A DNA stretch of 64,000 bases from Auraticoccus cholistanensis (GTDB lineage Bacteria > Actinomycetota > Actinomycetes > Propionibacteriales > Propionibacteriaceae). The notes beneath the pieces are model-generated. The model saw only the letters and a program-made list of their open reading frames with translations, did no database searches and was not told the DNA's origin. Positions within the stretch are counted from its first letter, which is position 1; each line of letters starts with the position of its first letter. The stretch is taken from contig NZ_WPCU01000005.1 of NCBI RefSeq assembly GCF_009742705.1, forward strand, positions 580,798-644,797, in the 5' to 3' direction. The translations under genes were made by a program, and so were the position numbers. Below, piece after piece: positions 11,136 to 20,034 of this stretch.

Positions 11136-11177
11136 CTGCTTTCTGCCCGCTCGCCTGATGCAGGCACAGCCTCGCGC

Positions 11178-11262
11178 TACTGTGGTACCGCCCCGCGGTC
11201 CGGTGCAGAACCCGCCGCAACCCCGACTGCCCCGGACCTCGCGACCGGGGCAGTTGCCTTTC
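11178..11262 (+). ncRNA. Candidate small RNA between tRNA-fMet and the Dyp peroxidase gene
   Basis: Visible elements in order are a -10-like TACTGT (11178-11183), a GC-rich segment of about 35 nt with small internal complementarities, then a perfect 10-bp hairpin (11226-11235 with 11245-11254, 9-nt loop) followed by TGCCTTTCC. The -35 region (CTGATG near 11155) is weak. No gene follows on the plus strand for over 1.2 kb, so this would be a free-standing RNA of about 70 nt rather than a leader. The hairpin alone could instead end transcription from either side. No known RNA family was recognised. Confidence 0.3.
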
Positions 11263-11290
11263 CGGGGGCCGGGTGCGCGACCGGACGACG

Positions 11291-12472
11291 TCAGCCGGCG
11301 CGGACCAGGGTGGCGCCCAGCGGCCACTCGGCGCTGTAGCCGGGAAGGATCAGGAACGTGCCCGAGGCGGTGGTGCGGGTGAACTCGAGCAGGGCGTCCT
11401 GCTCGTCCATCCGCGCGAGGGTCCGGCTGAAGGTCTCCAGCTCGCGCTGGAAGGAGATGAAGATCAGCCCCTTGTCGCTCGCGCTGCGGGCGTAGGAGTA
11501 GCTGCGCCGCAGCATCAGCCCGGCCAGCCCGGCCGGCAGCGGGTGGGCGCGGCGGACGTGCGCGTCGACGGGGATGTCGTAGACCCCCGCCTCGCTCTTG
11601 GCCTGCAGGTCCGGGTCGTCGTCGATGCTGCCGCCGGAGAGCGGGATGCCGCTGTCGCGACGTCGTCCGATCCGGGCCTCCTGCTCCTGCACCGGCAGGG
11701 CGACGAAGTCCTCGACGCGGATCGGCATCAGCCGGACGACGGCGATGCTGGCGCCGGCCAGGTCCTCGGGCTCGTCCAGCCAGACCAGCTGCTCCTGGTC
11801 GGCCGGCGTCTTCGGCACGCTGATGCCGTCGTGGAAGCCGAGCAGGTTCCGGGCGCCGATGCCGTCCAGGGCACCGCGGAAGCCCGCCACCTGCCAGCGG
11901 ACCCGGACGTCGTCGGCCAGCTCGGCGAGCAGCGCCTGCTCAGCCAGCACGATCACCGTCGGGTCGTCGGAGCAGACCTGCAGCAGCAGGTCGCCACCGC
12001 GCTGCTGCTCCTCGACGTCCTCGCGGGCGAACCGGGGCAGGTCCGCCGCCCCGGGCGAGCCGGGGCCCCGGGCCTCGGCGACGACGTCCGGCCCGACCCC
12101 CACCGTCACGGTGAGGCCGGCGGGGTCCACCCCGGCGAGCTGCGGGTCCACACCGGTCGTGAGCCGCTCGATGCGGCTGCCCAGCGCCGCCAGCACCGTG
12201 GTGACGTCGCGCCCGCCGGTGAGGTCGGCCACCGTCACGCCGATGTGCGCCTGGCGCACCAGCGGCTCGCTGACGCCGAGCTGGTGGCGCCCGTAGGACG
12301 ACAACGGCTCCGCCGGCACCGGCTCGGGCAGCGCGGACGGCTGCTGCCCGCCCTCCCGGCTCAGCCGCCCGACCGCGAAGGCGCCCACGGCGCCGGCGGC
12401 GGCCCCGCCGGTCAGCAGCGCCCGCCGGCCCAGGCCGGGGCGCACCGCGCCAGGGCGGTCGGCAGATCCCAT
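11291..12472 (-). CDS. efeB: Tat-exported Dyp-type haem peroxidase / deferrochelatase
   Basis: 393 aa. A twin-arginine signal (GLGRRALLTGGAAAGAVGAFA) precedes the mature domain (QLGVSEPLVRQAHIGVTVADL). The Dyp hallmark G-x-x-D-G is present in LLGFHDGISVP, with the distal Asp; the conserved proximal-histidine region DAHVRRAHPLPAG and the C-terminal LIFISFQRELETFSRTLARMDEQD are also typical. EfeB-type enzymes oxidise dyes or porphyrins with peroxide and may remove iron from haem outside the membrane. No efeU or efeO gene is nearby, so it stands alone here. Start ATG lies 6 nt downstream of TATCCT (minus strand, 12479-12484): leaderless. Confidence 0.9.
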   Translation of the reverse strand: MGSADRPGAVRPGLGRRALLTGGAAAGAVGAFAVGRLSREGGQQPSALPEPVPAEPLSSYGRHQLGVSEPLVRQAHIGVTVADLTGGRDVTTVLAALGSRIERLTTGVDPQLAGVDPAGLTVTVGVGPDVVAEARGPGSPGAADLPRFAREDVEEQQRGGDLLLQVCSDDPTVIVLAEQALLAELADDVRVRWQVAGFRGALDGIGARNLLGFHDGISVPKTPADQEQLVWLDEPEDLAGASIAVVRLMPIRVEDFVALPVQEQEARIGRRRDSGIPLSGGSIDDDPDLQAKSEAGVYDIPVDAHVRRAHPLPAGLAGLMLRRSYSYARSASDKGLIFISFQRELETFSRTLARMDEQDALLEFTRTTASGTFLILPGYSAEWPLGATLVRAG

Positions 12473-12544
12473 GCGCGCAGGATAGTGGCCGGCGGGCCGC
12501 AGACGTGCCGGGCGCACGGTCCCCCGGTGGCTACAGTGACCCCC

Positions 12545-13855
12545 GTGCGAACACCGAGGCGACTCGTCGGCGCGGTCCTGGGCACCGTGCTGCTGCTCAG
12601 CGGGTGCAGCGGGGCCGACGACGTCCGGCCCTCCGGCGAGGGAGCGGTGACCATCCAGGTGCCGGGCGACGCCGCCACCGTCCAGGCGGCGGTCGACGCG
12701 GCCCGCCCGGGCGACACCGTCTCGGTCGCCCCGGGCGTCTACCACGAGTCCGTGCAGATCAGGACCCCCGACATCACGCTGCTCGGCGCCGACCGCAACG
12801 GCGTCGTCCTCGACGGCGAGGGGCTGAAGAGCAACGGCGTCGTGGTGACGGCCCCGCGCGTCACCGTGGCCAACCTCACCGTCCGCGACTACAACCTCAA
12901 CGGCGTGCTGGTGACCGGTTTCTCCGACGAGGAGGGCGGCCTGGCCCGCGGCAGCGACGGCTACCACCGGCTCGACCCGGCCCAGTTCCCGCCGCTCGAC
13001 GGGTTCGCGGTGCGCTACGTCACGGCCTCCAACAACGGCCTGTACGGCATCTACGCCTTCGACGCCCGCAACGGCGTGATCGAGCAGAGCTACGCCTCCG
13101 GGCACGCCGACTCCGGCTTCTACGTCGGCCAGTGCGAGGACTGCGACGTGGTGGTGCGGCACAACGTCAGCGAGTACAACGCGGTGGGCTACGAGCAGGC
13201 CAACGCCAGCAGCACCGTCTCGGTGGTGCGCAACCGCTTCGTCGCGAACCGGGTGGGGGTGTCGGTGCTGTCGGACTACCAGGAGGCCTTCGTCCCCCAG
13301 CGCGAGGGGCTGGTCGCCGGCAACGTGGTGGCCGACAACGACGCGGTCCAGACGCCGGCGCACGCCGAGGGCGGCTACGGCATCGGGATCGCCCTGGCCG
13401 GGGCGCAGCGCAACGAGGTCAGCGCCAACGTGGTCAGCGGCCACCCCACCGCGGGGGTGCTGATCAGCTCCGCCGAGGACATCCCGCCGCTGGGGAACCG
13501 GGTGAGCGGGAACGTCGGCTCCGACAACGGGGTCGACCTGGCCTACACCGCCTCCCGACGGGCTCCCGGGCAGGGCAACTGCCTGGCGGACAACGACTTC
13601 GACAGCACCCTGCCGGAGGGCCTCGCGGCCAGCTGGTCCTGCCCCGACGGCGGGGCCGAGGCGGTGGGGGCCACCCTGCAGCCCGAGACCGCCCCGGCCG
13701 GCATCTCCTTCCGGGACGTGCGCGCCCCGCTGGACCAGCCGCAGCTGGACGAGGCCGCACGGACCGCGCCGCCGCAGGCGCCCGAGGTGACCGCCGAGGA
13801 CACCTCGCTGCCGCCGCAGGACCTGCACGCCGAGCGGGCGCACGGGACCGACTGA
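12545..13855 (+). CDS. Lipoprotein with right-handed parallel beta-helix
   Basis: 436 aa. A short lipoprotein signal ends in lipobox LLSG-C (about residue 20). It is followed by VTIQVPGDAATVQAAVDAA, the entry motif of pectate-lyase/NosD-like beta-helices, and repeated parallel-coil units (NNGLYGIYAFDARNGVIEQS, RHNVSEYNAVGYEQANASS, NRVSGNVGSDNGVDLAY). Cys pairs GQCEDC lie in the middle of the helix. It is probably displayed on the outer face of the membrane and may bind or cleave polysaccharide; no catalytic site can be assigned. GTG at 12545 is favoured because TACAGT (12532-12537) ends 7 nt before it; it is divergent from the Dyp peroxidase gene. Confidence 0.8.
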   Translation: MRTPRRLVGAVLGTVLLLSGCSGADDVRPSGEGAVTIQVPGDAATVQAAVDAARPGDTVSVAPGVYHESVQIRTPDITLLGADRNGVVLDGEGLKSNGVVVTAPRVTVANLTVRDYNLNGVLVTGFSDEEGGLARGSDGYHRLDPAQFPPLDGFAVRYVTASNNGLYGIYAFDARNGVIEQSYASGHADSGFYVGQCEDCDVVVRHNVSEYNAVGYEQANASSTVSVVRNRFVANRVGVSVLSDYQEAFVPQREGLVAGNVVADNDAVQTPAHAEGGYGIGIALAGAQRNEVSANVVSGHPTAGVLISSAEDIPPLGNRVSGNVGSDNGVDLAYTASRRAPGQGNCLADNDFDSTLPEGLAASWSCPDGGAEAVGATLQPETAPAGISFRDVRAPLDQPQLDEAARTAPPQAPEVTAEDTSLPPQDLHAERAHGTD

Positions 13856-13880
13856 TCGGCTCCAGGGAGGTCGGGCCGGC

Positions 13881-14570
13881 TCAGCCGAGGGCCGGCACGG
13901 CGACGTCCTCGGCGGTGGCGAAGTCGAAGGTGCTCCACAGGTCGGTGGGGCCGATGACCGCCTCCAGGCGCAGCAGGTGGCCACGCTCGTCCACCCAGTA
14001 CCGCAGCCTCGACCCGGCCTGGTCGGGCGCCCCCTCCGGCGTCGGACCGGTCATCACGTCCACCGTGACGTCGCCCACCCGGTCCGAGCGGAGCCACCGG
14101 GCGTCGCTCTGCGCCAGCAGCAGCGGGTTGTCGGGTCGGTCCATCCCCAGCTGCAGCACCATGGCCAGCGCGGTGTCGAAGACCGCCTGCTCGTGGTCGA
14201 GCGGGCTGCGCTGCCAGCCGTCCGCCGGCGGGGGCAGCACCGGGTCGGGCACCGGTGCGGGCCGGCTCGCCTTGACCGCCTTGTCCCAGTGCACCAGGCC
14301 GAGCTGCTCGGCCCCGTCGGCGGTGCGGATCTCGGCGTAGGCGACGGAGCTGCGGTAGTCGACCCAGCCGGTGAGCCGCAGCGGCTCCGGGGTGCCGAAC
14401 AGCTGCAGCTGCAGCGCCCGGGTCCCCTCGTCGTAGGCGTTGAAGCGGATGACCGCCAGGCGCTCGGACTCGGCCGTGGTGAGCGGGCGGGGGCCGTCCT
14501 CGCCGCAGCCGACCAGGAGCCCCAGCGCGGTCGCCGAGCCGATCCCGAGCAGGGCTCGTCGGGTGATCAT
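13881..14570 (-). CDS. Hypothetical Tat/Sec lipoprotein
   Basis: 229 aa. It begins MITRRALLGIGSATALGLLVGC, a twin-arginine-like lipoprotein signal with lipobox LLVG-C. The mature part has no motif that I recognise. It contains LTGWVDYRSSVAYAEIRTADG, resembling membrane-anchored substrate-carrying lipoproteins of the LppX/LprG type only in general character. The C-terminal half (RLRYWVDERGHLLRLEA) would be beta-rich. It is tail-to-tail with the beta-helix lipoprotein, 25 nt apart. Upstream in-frame ATGs up to 14666 exist, but the signal sequence fixes the start at 14570. Confidence 0.65.
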   Translation of the reverse strand: MITRRALLGIGSATALGLLVGCGEDGPRPLTTAESERLAVIRFNAYDEGTRALQLQLFGTPEPLRLTGWVDYRSSVAYAEIRTADGAEQLGLVHWDKAVKASRPAPVPDPVLPPPADGWQRSPLDHEQAVFDTALAMVLQLGMDRPDNPLLLAQSDARWLRSDRVGDVTVDVMTGPTPEGAPDQAGSRLRYWVDERGHLLRLEAVIGPTDLWSTFDFATAEDVAVPALG

Positions 14571-14647
14571 CAGGGGCACCTCAGGGGTCGGGGTGGATCG
14601 GGAGCGGCGCGTCATCATAGCCAGCACCGGTGGCCGGCCCGGGAACG

Positions 14648-14696
14648 CCGCGGGGATGCCGACCACGCACCGGGTGCGTGGCCGGCATCCCCGCGG
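14648..14696 (-). terminator. Long inverted repeat ending the LPDTG surface-protein transcript
   Basis: Two 24-nt arms (14648-14671 and 14673-14696) are complementary at 23 of 24 positions, the exception being a G-T wobble, and are separated by one base. The repeat lies 26 nt past the stop of the large minus-strand gene and before the lipoprotein start, so it most likely terminates that transcript. No T-run follows. Confidence 0.65.
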
Positions 14697-14722
14697 ACGC
14701 CTTCTCCCGTGACTCGTCGGGG

Positions 14723-17700
14723 TCAGCGGTGCACCAGCCCCCGTCGACGGGCGACCAGCACACCGGCACCGGCGAGCAGCAGCGCCAGTCCGGCCAGCAG
14801 CGGCACGAGCACCGCCGGGGCACCGGTGTCGGGCAGCGAGCCGGCTCCGCCGCCCGCGTTCCCGTCGTCGGACCCGCCGTCGTCGGTGCCCTCACCGCCG
14901 CCGCCCAGGTCGGGGTCGACCACGGTGATGTCGACCGCGTCCCAGCCGTCGGTCGGGTCGGTGTTGCGACCCTCGCGGTCACCGTCGTCGTCGACCGGGC
15001 TGCCGTTGGCGTGCAGCTGGGCCACGTTGGTGACGATCTCGCCGGCCGGCACGTCCCCGACCTCGACGTCGATCAGCAGCGTGACCACCTGACCGGGGGC
15101 CAGGTCGCCGATCGTCCAGACCCGGCCGTCGTACTCGCCCTGGTCGGCGCTGTAGTCCCCGGCGTACTCCACCCCGGAGGGCAGCACGTCGTCGACCCGC
15201 ACGTCCACCGACGGGAACCGGTCGTGGCCCTGCACCACGATGCCGTACTGGATCACGTCGCCGACCTCGACCTCCCGCGGCTGCGGGTCGCCCTCGGCGT
15301 CGTAGAGGGTGTCGGTGACCTCACCGGCGTCGTCCAGGGTCTCCCCCGGCAGCAGCACCTTCTTGTCCAGCGTCGGGTCGCCCTTGAGGTCCAGCGGGGT
15401 GCAGACACCGGCGCTGAGCTCCTGGTCGTTGTGGTCGGCGACCGCACCGTTCACCAGGCCGTCCGGACCGTCGCCACCGGGGGTGACCTGGCAGTCGAGA
15501 GCCGCCAGCTCGGCCGCGTCGGCGTCGACGTCGAAGCTGACCGTCACGTGGTACGTGTGCGACTGGCCGGCGGCCAGCTCGACGTCGTCGGCCACCTGGT
15601 TCTCCTCGGCCTGCGCCTGCGCGCCCTGCCCGGTGAACCCGTCCCGCACCGGCAGGCCGGCGGGGATGGTCTCCGACACCATGACGTCGGTGATGTCCAC
15701 CGCGCCCGGGTAGTCGAGCTGGTCGAACAGGTCGTACTCACCCGCAGCCGCACCGGTGTTCGACATCACCAGGTCGTAGGTGATGCTGAAGGTGTCGTCG
15801 TCGACGGCCGTCGGGCCCTCGGACACCGTCTTGGTCAGCTCGAAGGACGGCAGCGGCGGGCAGGCCACGTCGGACTTGCTCCGCTCGTCCACCAGGTCGA
15901 TCGAGGCCCGGTTGTTCAGCGCACCGGGCTCCTCGCTGCCCTCACCCTCGGCGCAGACGGCGATGCCGCCCTGGGCCACCAGGTCGACCGGCACCTCGGC
16001 GACCACGGTCAGCTGGTAGACGTGCGGGGCGTAGCCCTCGTCGTCGTTGCCCAGCAGCGCCACGTCCTCGGCCACCCGCAGCTGCTCCGCGCCATCCCAG
16101 GCGGGGTCGGCCAGCGTCACACCGTCGGGTGCCTGGGTGACCTCGGCCGACTCCACCGTCACGGTCTCGTCGAAGCGCAGCTCGTCGTCCAGGTCGTACC
16201 CGGTCGCCGCCACGCCGAGGTTGGAGACCTCGACGCCGTAGACGACCTCCCAGCGGCCGTCGCCGACCGGCTCGGCGGAGACCACGGTCTTGTCGATCTG
16301 CGGCTCACCCGTCTCGGCGCAGGCGTCGTCGCGGTCGGTGTAGCCGTTGAAGGAGACCCCGGCGTCGTTGCGGAGCCCGGTGCCGTCCTCGCCCGCGCCC
16401 AGCTGGCAGTCGCTGCTGACCGGCTCGGTGGGCACCGAGGCCAGGTCCAGGGCGAACCGGACGGTGACCGAGTAGACGTGCTCGTCACCGGCGGCGATCG
16501 GCTCGTCGGTGACCACCACGGTGTCGTCCACGCCGTTCCAGCTGGGCGAGACCTCGATCCCGGCCGGCTCGGTGCTGGCCACCGTCGCGGAGCCGTCGAC
16601 GATCGTCATGCCGGCGCCGAAGCGGAAGGCGTCGGTCAGGTCGTAGTCGGTGTCGGCCTCGGACGGGTTGGACACGGTCAGCAGGTAGCGCACCTCCCAG
16701 ATGCCCGGCTCACCCTCGACGTGGGTGGGCACACCGTCCAGCTCCTTGTCGATGGTCACCAGCGGCAGCGACGGGCAGGCCTCGTCGACCAGGTCCGGCT
16801 TGTCGGTCGGGTGCAGGGTGGCGGCGTTGTACCCGCCGCTGCCCGGCGCGAAGCCACCGTCAGCGGGCTGGCAGGTGAGGTTCTCCACCGGCACGGTCAC
16901 CTCGCCGGCCTCGTCGGCCTCCAGCGAGACGGTCGCCGTCACGGTGTACACGTGCTCGGCCTCGGCGGCGATCGGCACGTCCTCGACGACCAGCTGGTCG
17001 TCGACGCCGTCGAACCCGGCGTTGACCTCCACGCCCTCAGGCAGGTCCTCCGGGCCGGTGACCGTCGCACCCTCCAGGACGATCCCCTCGCCCATCTGGG
17101 TGAGGTCGTCGGAGAGGTCGTACTCGCCCTGCGACGGTCCGCCGTTGCTGGCGGTCAGCCGGTAGGTGATCAGCCAGGTGCCGTCGTCGTCGGGGTTCTC
17201 CTCGATCGAGACGAGCTCCTTGTCCAGACCCGGCGTCCACTTCCAGTAGCCGAAGTCGAAGGTGTGGTCGTTGTCCCCCAGGTCGCCGGTGGTCAGCGAG
17301 ATGTAGGGGAACCCGTTGTCGTCGTCCACGACGCCGTCGGAGTCGTTGCGGTCGGGGTCGAGGCTGTTCTCATCACCCGTGTCGGCGACGGTCGGGACCC
17401 ACTCCTCCAGCACGCCGCCGGTCTCGTAGTCGGCGGCGTCGTCCACCCCGATCACGTAGCGGGTGTTCGGCAGCAGACCGTGCTCACCGGAGGTGAAGTA
17501 GTACTGCCCGAGCTCGTCGGTCTCCACCGTGGCGATCGGCGCACCCGTCCGGTTGCCGTCGGCGTCGGCCGCGTACAGGTTCACCGTGGCGCCCACCACC
17601 GGGTCCTCGTCAGCGTCCTGGACACCGTCGCGGTCGACGTCGTACCAGACGTAGTTGCCGATCTCGATCGGCGCCGCCGCGGACAGTGCGGTCATCGAGC

Positions 17701-19687
17701 CCAGCCCGTTGCCCTTCGCGGTCACCATGGGAGCGCCGGTGTTGGTGAACTGCACGGTGGTCGCCCCGCGCGGGTCGTAGTGGGCGCCGGTGGCCTGGTA
17801 GAAGCGCCGGACCCCGACCTGGATCGAGCCGCCCGCCGCGTGGACCGCCGTGGAGAGCACGCCGTCGTCCCGGCTGGGCAGCACGAGCAGCGAGCCGAGC
17901 GCCTGCCGGTCGTGGACGGCGGTCGCGCCGCCGGCCCGCCAGGAGTCGTCGAAGTACTTCCAGCCTCCCGGGCCCCACTCCTCGGCCGGGTTGCCCGCTC
18001 CGGTGACGCCGCCGGCGACGCCGTTGTCCTCGATCTCCCAGCCGGTGCCGTCGGCGTTCGGGGCGGCCATCAGGATCTCACCACCGGCGCGGATGCTGGT
18101 GATCCGGTCGTCGACCGGGTTGCCCGGCGTCGGGCCGTAGTAGGTGTTCGCGCCGAGGGTGTCACCCCAGAGGTCGCGGATCCCGATGATGAGGTTGCCG
18201 TGCAGGTACTTCGCGTCCGCCATCACCGGCGTCGGACGGTGCGCCTGGTTGTCCGGGATGCCGGCGGTGGCCAGGGCCTTCGCGGGGTCGGTCGTCCAGA
18301 ACTTGAACTTGTAGTCGTAGGCCTGGACGACGGTGCCCTCGGGGTTCTCGACGTCGTAGTACCGCTCCCAGGTCAGCGGGAAGTCGAGCACCGGGTCCAG
18401 GTCGTCGGGCTGCTCGGCGGCGAACCGGTACACGTAGCCGTGCAGCTGCTCGCTGTCCTCGCTCAGCTCGGCGGTCCGGGTGACCGTCAGGTACAGCTCG
18501 TTGGTCAGCGGGTTGGCCGAGACGCCGTAGGGACGCAGCTCCCCGTCGTCGGGGAAGTACTGGTCCAGGTCGAACTCCTCGACCGACAGCACCTGCGTCG
18601 CGGGCTTGTCCACCTCGATCCTGACGATCGAGCGGTTGTAGAGGTTGACGGCGAACAGGTAGCGCTCGTCGGAGGAGAAGGCGATGGTGCCGAGCCCGGT
18701 CCGGCCGACCTTGTCCCAGGCCTGGGAGTCGCGTGTCCAGTCGTAGTTGGGGTTGGTGTACTCGCTGCCGGGCTCGAGCGAGGGCCGGGGCCGGATGCCC
18801 GTGGCCGTCTGCCCGGCGCCCGCGTCGTACTCCGGACCCAGGTCGATGCCGTAGTCGGTGAGGTCGACGAACAGCTCGGCGGTCCCGGTGGGCGCGGTCG
18901 CGTCGGCGCCGTTCGGCTCCACCTGGTAGATGGCGCCGATACCGCCGGGACCGAGGCCGGAGTGGCGACGGACGTAGGCGGCCACGAACAGCGACCCGAA
19001 GTCGTCAGGGCTGGTGGGTCGCTGCCAGGCCGACCCGTTGGTCGCGCCCACCTGCCCGAAGGGCACGTCCATCGTGGTGGGGACGGTCTGGTAGTCGCCC
19101 GGGCTCTCGGCCTCGTACCGCAGCACGCCGCCGGCGCGCGCGCCGGCGTTCGGGCCGTCGGCGGCCCCGGAGTGGTACTCGGGCAGGTAGATCAGCGGGT
19201 TGTTCTCGCTGTAGGTGCCGGGGACCTGGAAGGCGAAGTCGACCTCTCCGGTCGGCACGGTGGTGACGAACTGCACCGTCGAGCGGTGGTCCGCCCCGCT
19301 GGCACCGTCACGCCAGGCCTCCCAGTCCGCCGTGTCCGGCACGTCGGCCTCCACCCGCCACTGCTCCGCGTCGGAGGTGGTCTCGATGGTGTAGGTGCCG
19401 TCCGCGGCGGTGGTCGCCGGGCCGGCGACGTTGCCCTCGGAGTCGTAGGCGTAGACCTCGATGCCGGCCAGCGGCTGCTCGTAGGTGTCGAAGACGCCGT
19501 TGGCGTCGTAGTCCTGCCAGGCCGACCCGGTGATGGTGTCGCCCTCCGCCGCCGCGGCGGGCAGCGCGGCGACCGACGTCGCGCACAGCGCGGTGGCGGT
19601 CAGCGCGACGAGCGACTTCGCCCACCACCCGGTGGTGCCGACGGTCCGCCCGGCGTGGCTTCCTGCAGCTCGAGATCGAGTTCGCAC
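14723..19687 (-). CDS. LPXTG cell-wall-anchored surface protein with SdrD-B and DUF11-like repeats
   Basis: 1654 aa. A long signal peptide (cleavage near ALPAAAA) is followed by an SdrD-B-like domain (GSAWQDYDANGVFDTYEQPLAGI...) and a roughly 550-residue domain of beta-propeller character with GTIAFSSDERYLFAVN and IRDLWGDTLGANTYYG. Next is a second SdrD-B domain (GNYVWYDVDRDGVQDADEDP). Four DUF11-like units follow, each opening D/TK-x-V and containing a YDL-x-D segment, plus a fifth divergent unit (DKKVLLPGETLDD). A Gly/Asp linker leads to SLPDTG, a hydrophobic stretch and RRRGLVHR: a classical sortase signal. No sortase gene is in the window. GTG start is supported by AAGGAG (minus strand, 19692-19697) 5 nt upstream. 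Next to secreted GH43 enzymes it may act in adhesion to substrate; this is inference. Confidence 0.9.
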   Translation of the reverse strand: MRTRSRAAGSHAGRTVGTTGWWAKSLVALTATALCATSVAALPAAAAEGDTITGSAWQDYDANGVFDTYEQPLAGIEVYAYDSEGNVAGPATTAADGTYTIETTSDAEQWRVEADVPDTADWEAWRDGASGADHRSTVQFVTTVPTGEVDFAFQVPGTYSENNPLIYLPEYHSGAADGPNAGARAGGVLRYEAESPGDYQTVPTTMDVPFGQVGATNGSAWQRPTSPDDFGSLFVAAYVRRHSGLGPGGIGAIYQVEPNGADATAPTGTAELFVDLTDYGIDLGPEYDAGAGQTATGIRPRPSLEPGSEYTNPNYDWTRDSQAWDKVGRTGLGTIAFSSDERYLFAVNLYNRSIVRIEVDKPATQVLSVEEFDLDQYFPDDGELRPYGVSANPLTNELYLTVTRTAELSEDSEQLHGYVYRFAAEQPDDLDPVLDFPLTWERYYDVENPEGTVVQAYDYKFKFWTTDPAKALATAGIPDNQAHRPTPVMADAKYLHGNLIIGIRDLWGDTLGANTYYGPTPGNPVDDRITSIRAGGEILMAAPNADGTGWEIEDNGVAGGVTGAGNPAEEWGPGGWKYFDDSWRAGGATAVHDRQALGSLLVLPSRDDGVLSTAVHAAGGSIQVGVRRFYQATGAHYDPRGATTVQFTNTGAPMVTAKGNGLGSMTALSAAAPIEIGNYVWYDVDRDGVQDADEDPVVGATVNLYAADADGNRTGAPIATVETDELGQYYFTSGEHGLLPNTRYVIGVDDAADYETGGVLEEWVPTVADTGDENSLDPDRNDSDGVVDDDNGFPYISLTTGDLGDNDHTFDFGYWKWTPGLDKELVSIEENPDDDGTWLITYRLTASNGGPSQGEYDLSDDLTQMGEGIVLEGATVTGPEDLPEGVEVNAGFDGVDDQLVVEDVPIAAEAEHVYTVTATVSLEADEAGEVTVPVENLTCQPADGGFAPGSGGYNAATLHPTDKPDLVDEACPSLPLVTIDKELDGVPTHVEGEPGIWEVRYLLTVSNPSEADTDYDLTDAFRFGAGMTIVDGSATVASTEPAGIEVSPSWNGVDDTVVVTDEPIAAGDEHVYSVTVRFALDLASVPTEPVSSDCQLGAGEDGTGLRNDAGVSFNGYTDRDDACAETGEPQIDKTVVSAEPVGDGRWEVVYGVEVSNLGVAATGYDLDDELRFDETVTVESAEVTQAPDGVTLADPAWDGAEQLRVAEDVALLGNDDEGYAPHVYQLTVVAEVPVDLVAQGGIAVCAEGEGSEEPGALNNRASIDLVDERSKSDVACPPLPSFELTKTVSEGPTAVDDDTFSITYDLVMSNTGAAAGEYDLFDQLDYPGAVDITDVMVSETIPAGLPVRDGFTGQGAQAQAEENQVADDVELAAGQSHTYHVTVSFDVDADAAELAALDCQVTPGGDGPDGLVNGAVADHNDQELSAGVCTPLDLKGDPTLDKKVLLPGETLDDAGEVTDTLYDAEGDPQPREVEVGDVIQYGIVVQGHDRFPSVDVRVDDVLPSGVEYAGDYSADQGEYDGRVWTIGDLAPGQVVTLLIDVEVGDVPAGEIVTNVAQLHANGSPVDDDGDREGRNTDPTDGWDAVDITVVDPDLGGGGEGTDDGGSDDGNAGGGAGSLPDTGAPAVLVPLLAGLALLLAGAGVLVARRRGLVHR

Positions 19688-20034
19688 CCTGCTCCTTGTC
19701 GAGACGTGCCCACCCGTCGTCCGGCGCGCGGGGCGGTCGGAGGACGGTGAGACCCAGCACGCCTCCCGGGATCCTCAGGAGGCGTCGTCGAGGAACCTAG
19801 GCCCGGGGCCAGCTTCGTCTCCAGTACCTGCCGCCCGACTGTCCAGCAAACGCGCAGAATTAGCCCGGGGCTAACGGGGTCGTAGCCCCCGAATTAGCCC
19901 CCTTGCGTAGCCCCCCGCTTAGCCCCCCTCACTGCCTCTCGCAGCCGGCGTGCGCGGGGCCGCTGGTCCCCCTGCTGTGACCTGGGGCACAATGGGCGGG
20001 GTCGAACCCCCTCGACCCACCACAGGAGTCCTCG
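19688..20034. other. 347-nt divergent intergenic region between LPXTG and GH43 genes
   Basis: No gene is seen. The minus-strand leader of the LPXTG gene contains an 8-bp hairpin (19759-19766 with 19778-19785). A minus-strand TAGGTT (19794-19799) could be its -10. The middle holds the C-run/TAGCCCCC repeats described separately. The GH43 side has a CACAAT -10-like box near 19989 and an AGGAG before ATG. Confidence 0.6.
19861..19928 (-). repeat. Phased TAGCCCCC repeats with G-quadruplex potential on the minus strand
   Basis: TAGCCC/TAGCCCCC(C) occurs at 19861, 19883, 19895, 19908 and 19920, the last four spaced 12-13 nt. C-runs of 5, 5, 6 and 6 (19886-19890, 19898-19902, 19911-19916, 19923-19928) with spacers of 7, 8 and 6 nt give four long G-runs on the minus strand. 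This is the coding strand of the LPXTG gene, about 200 nt upstream of its start. Confidence 0.75.

Noticed and set aside
11178-11262. Cobalamin riboswitch
   Set aside because: A GGTGCAGAAC-like stretch recalls the core, but the B12 box and expected length are missing and no B12-related gene follows.
12505-14340. 611-codon plus-strand frame across the beta-helix lipoprotein
   Set aside because: Arg/Gly-rich shadow; the frame starting at 12545 has a lipobox and beta-helix repeats.
14630-19750. 1706-codon plus-strand frame opposite the LPXTG gene
   Set aside because: Mirror of a repetitive Asp/Val-rich gene; no start signal or domain.
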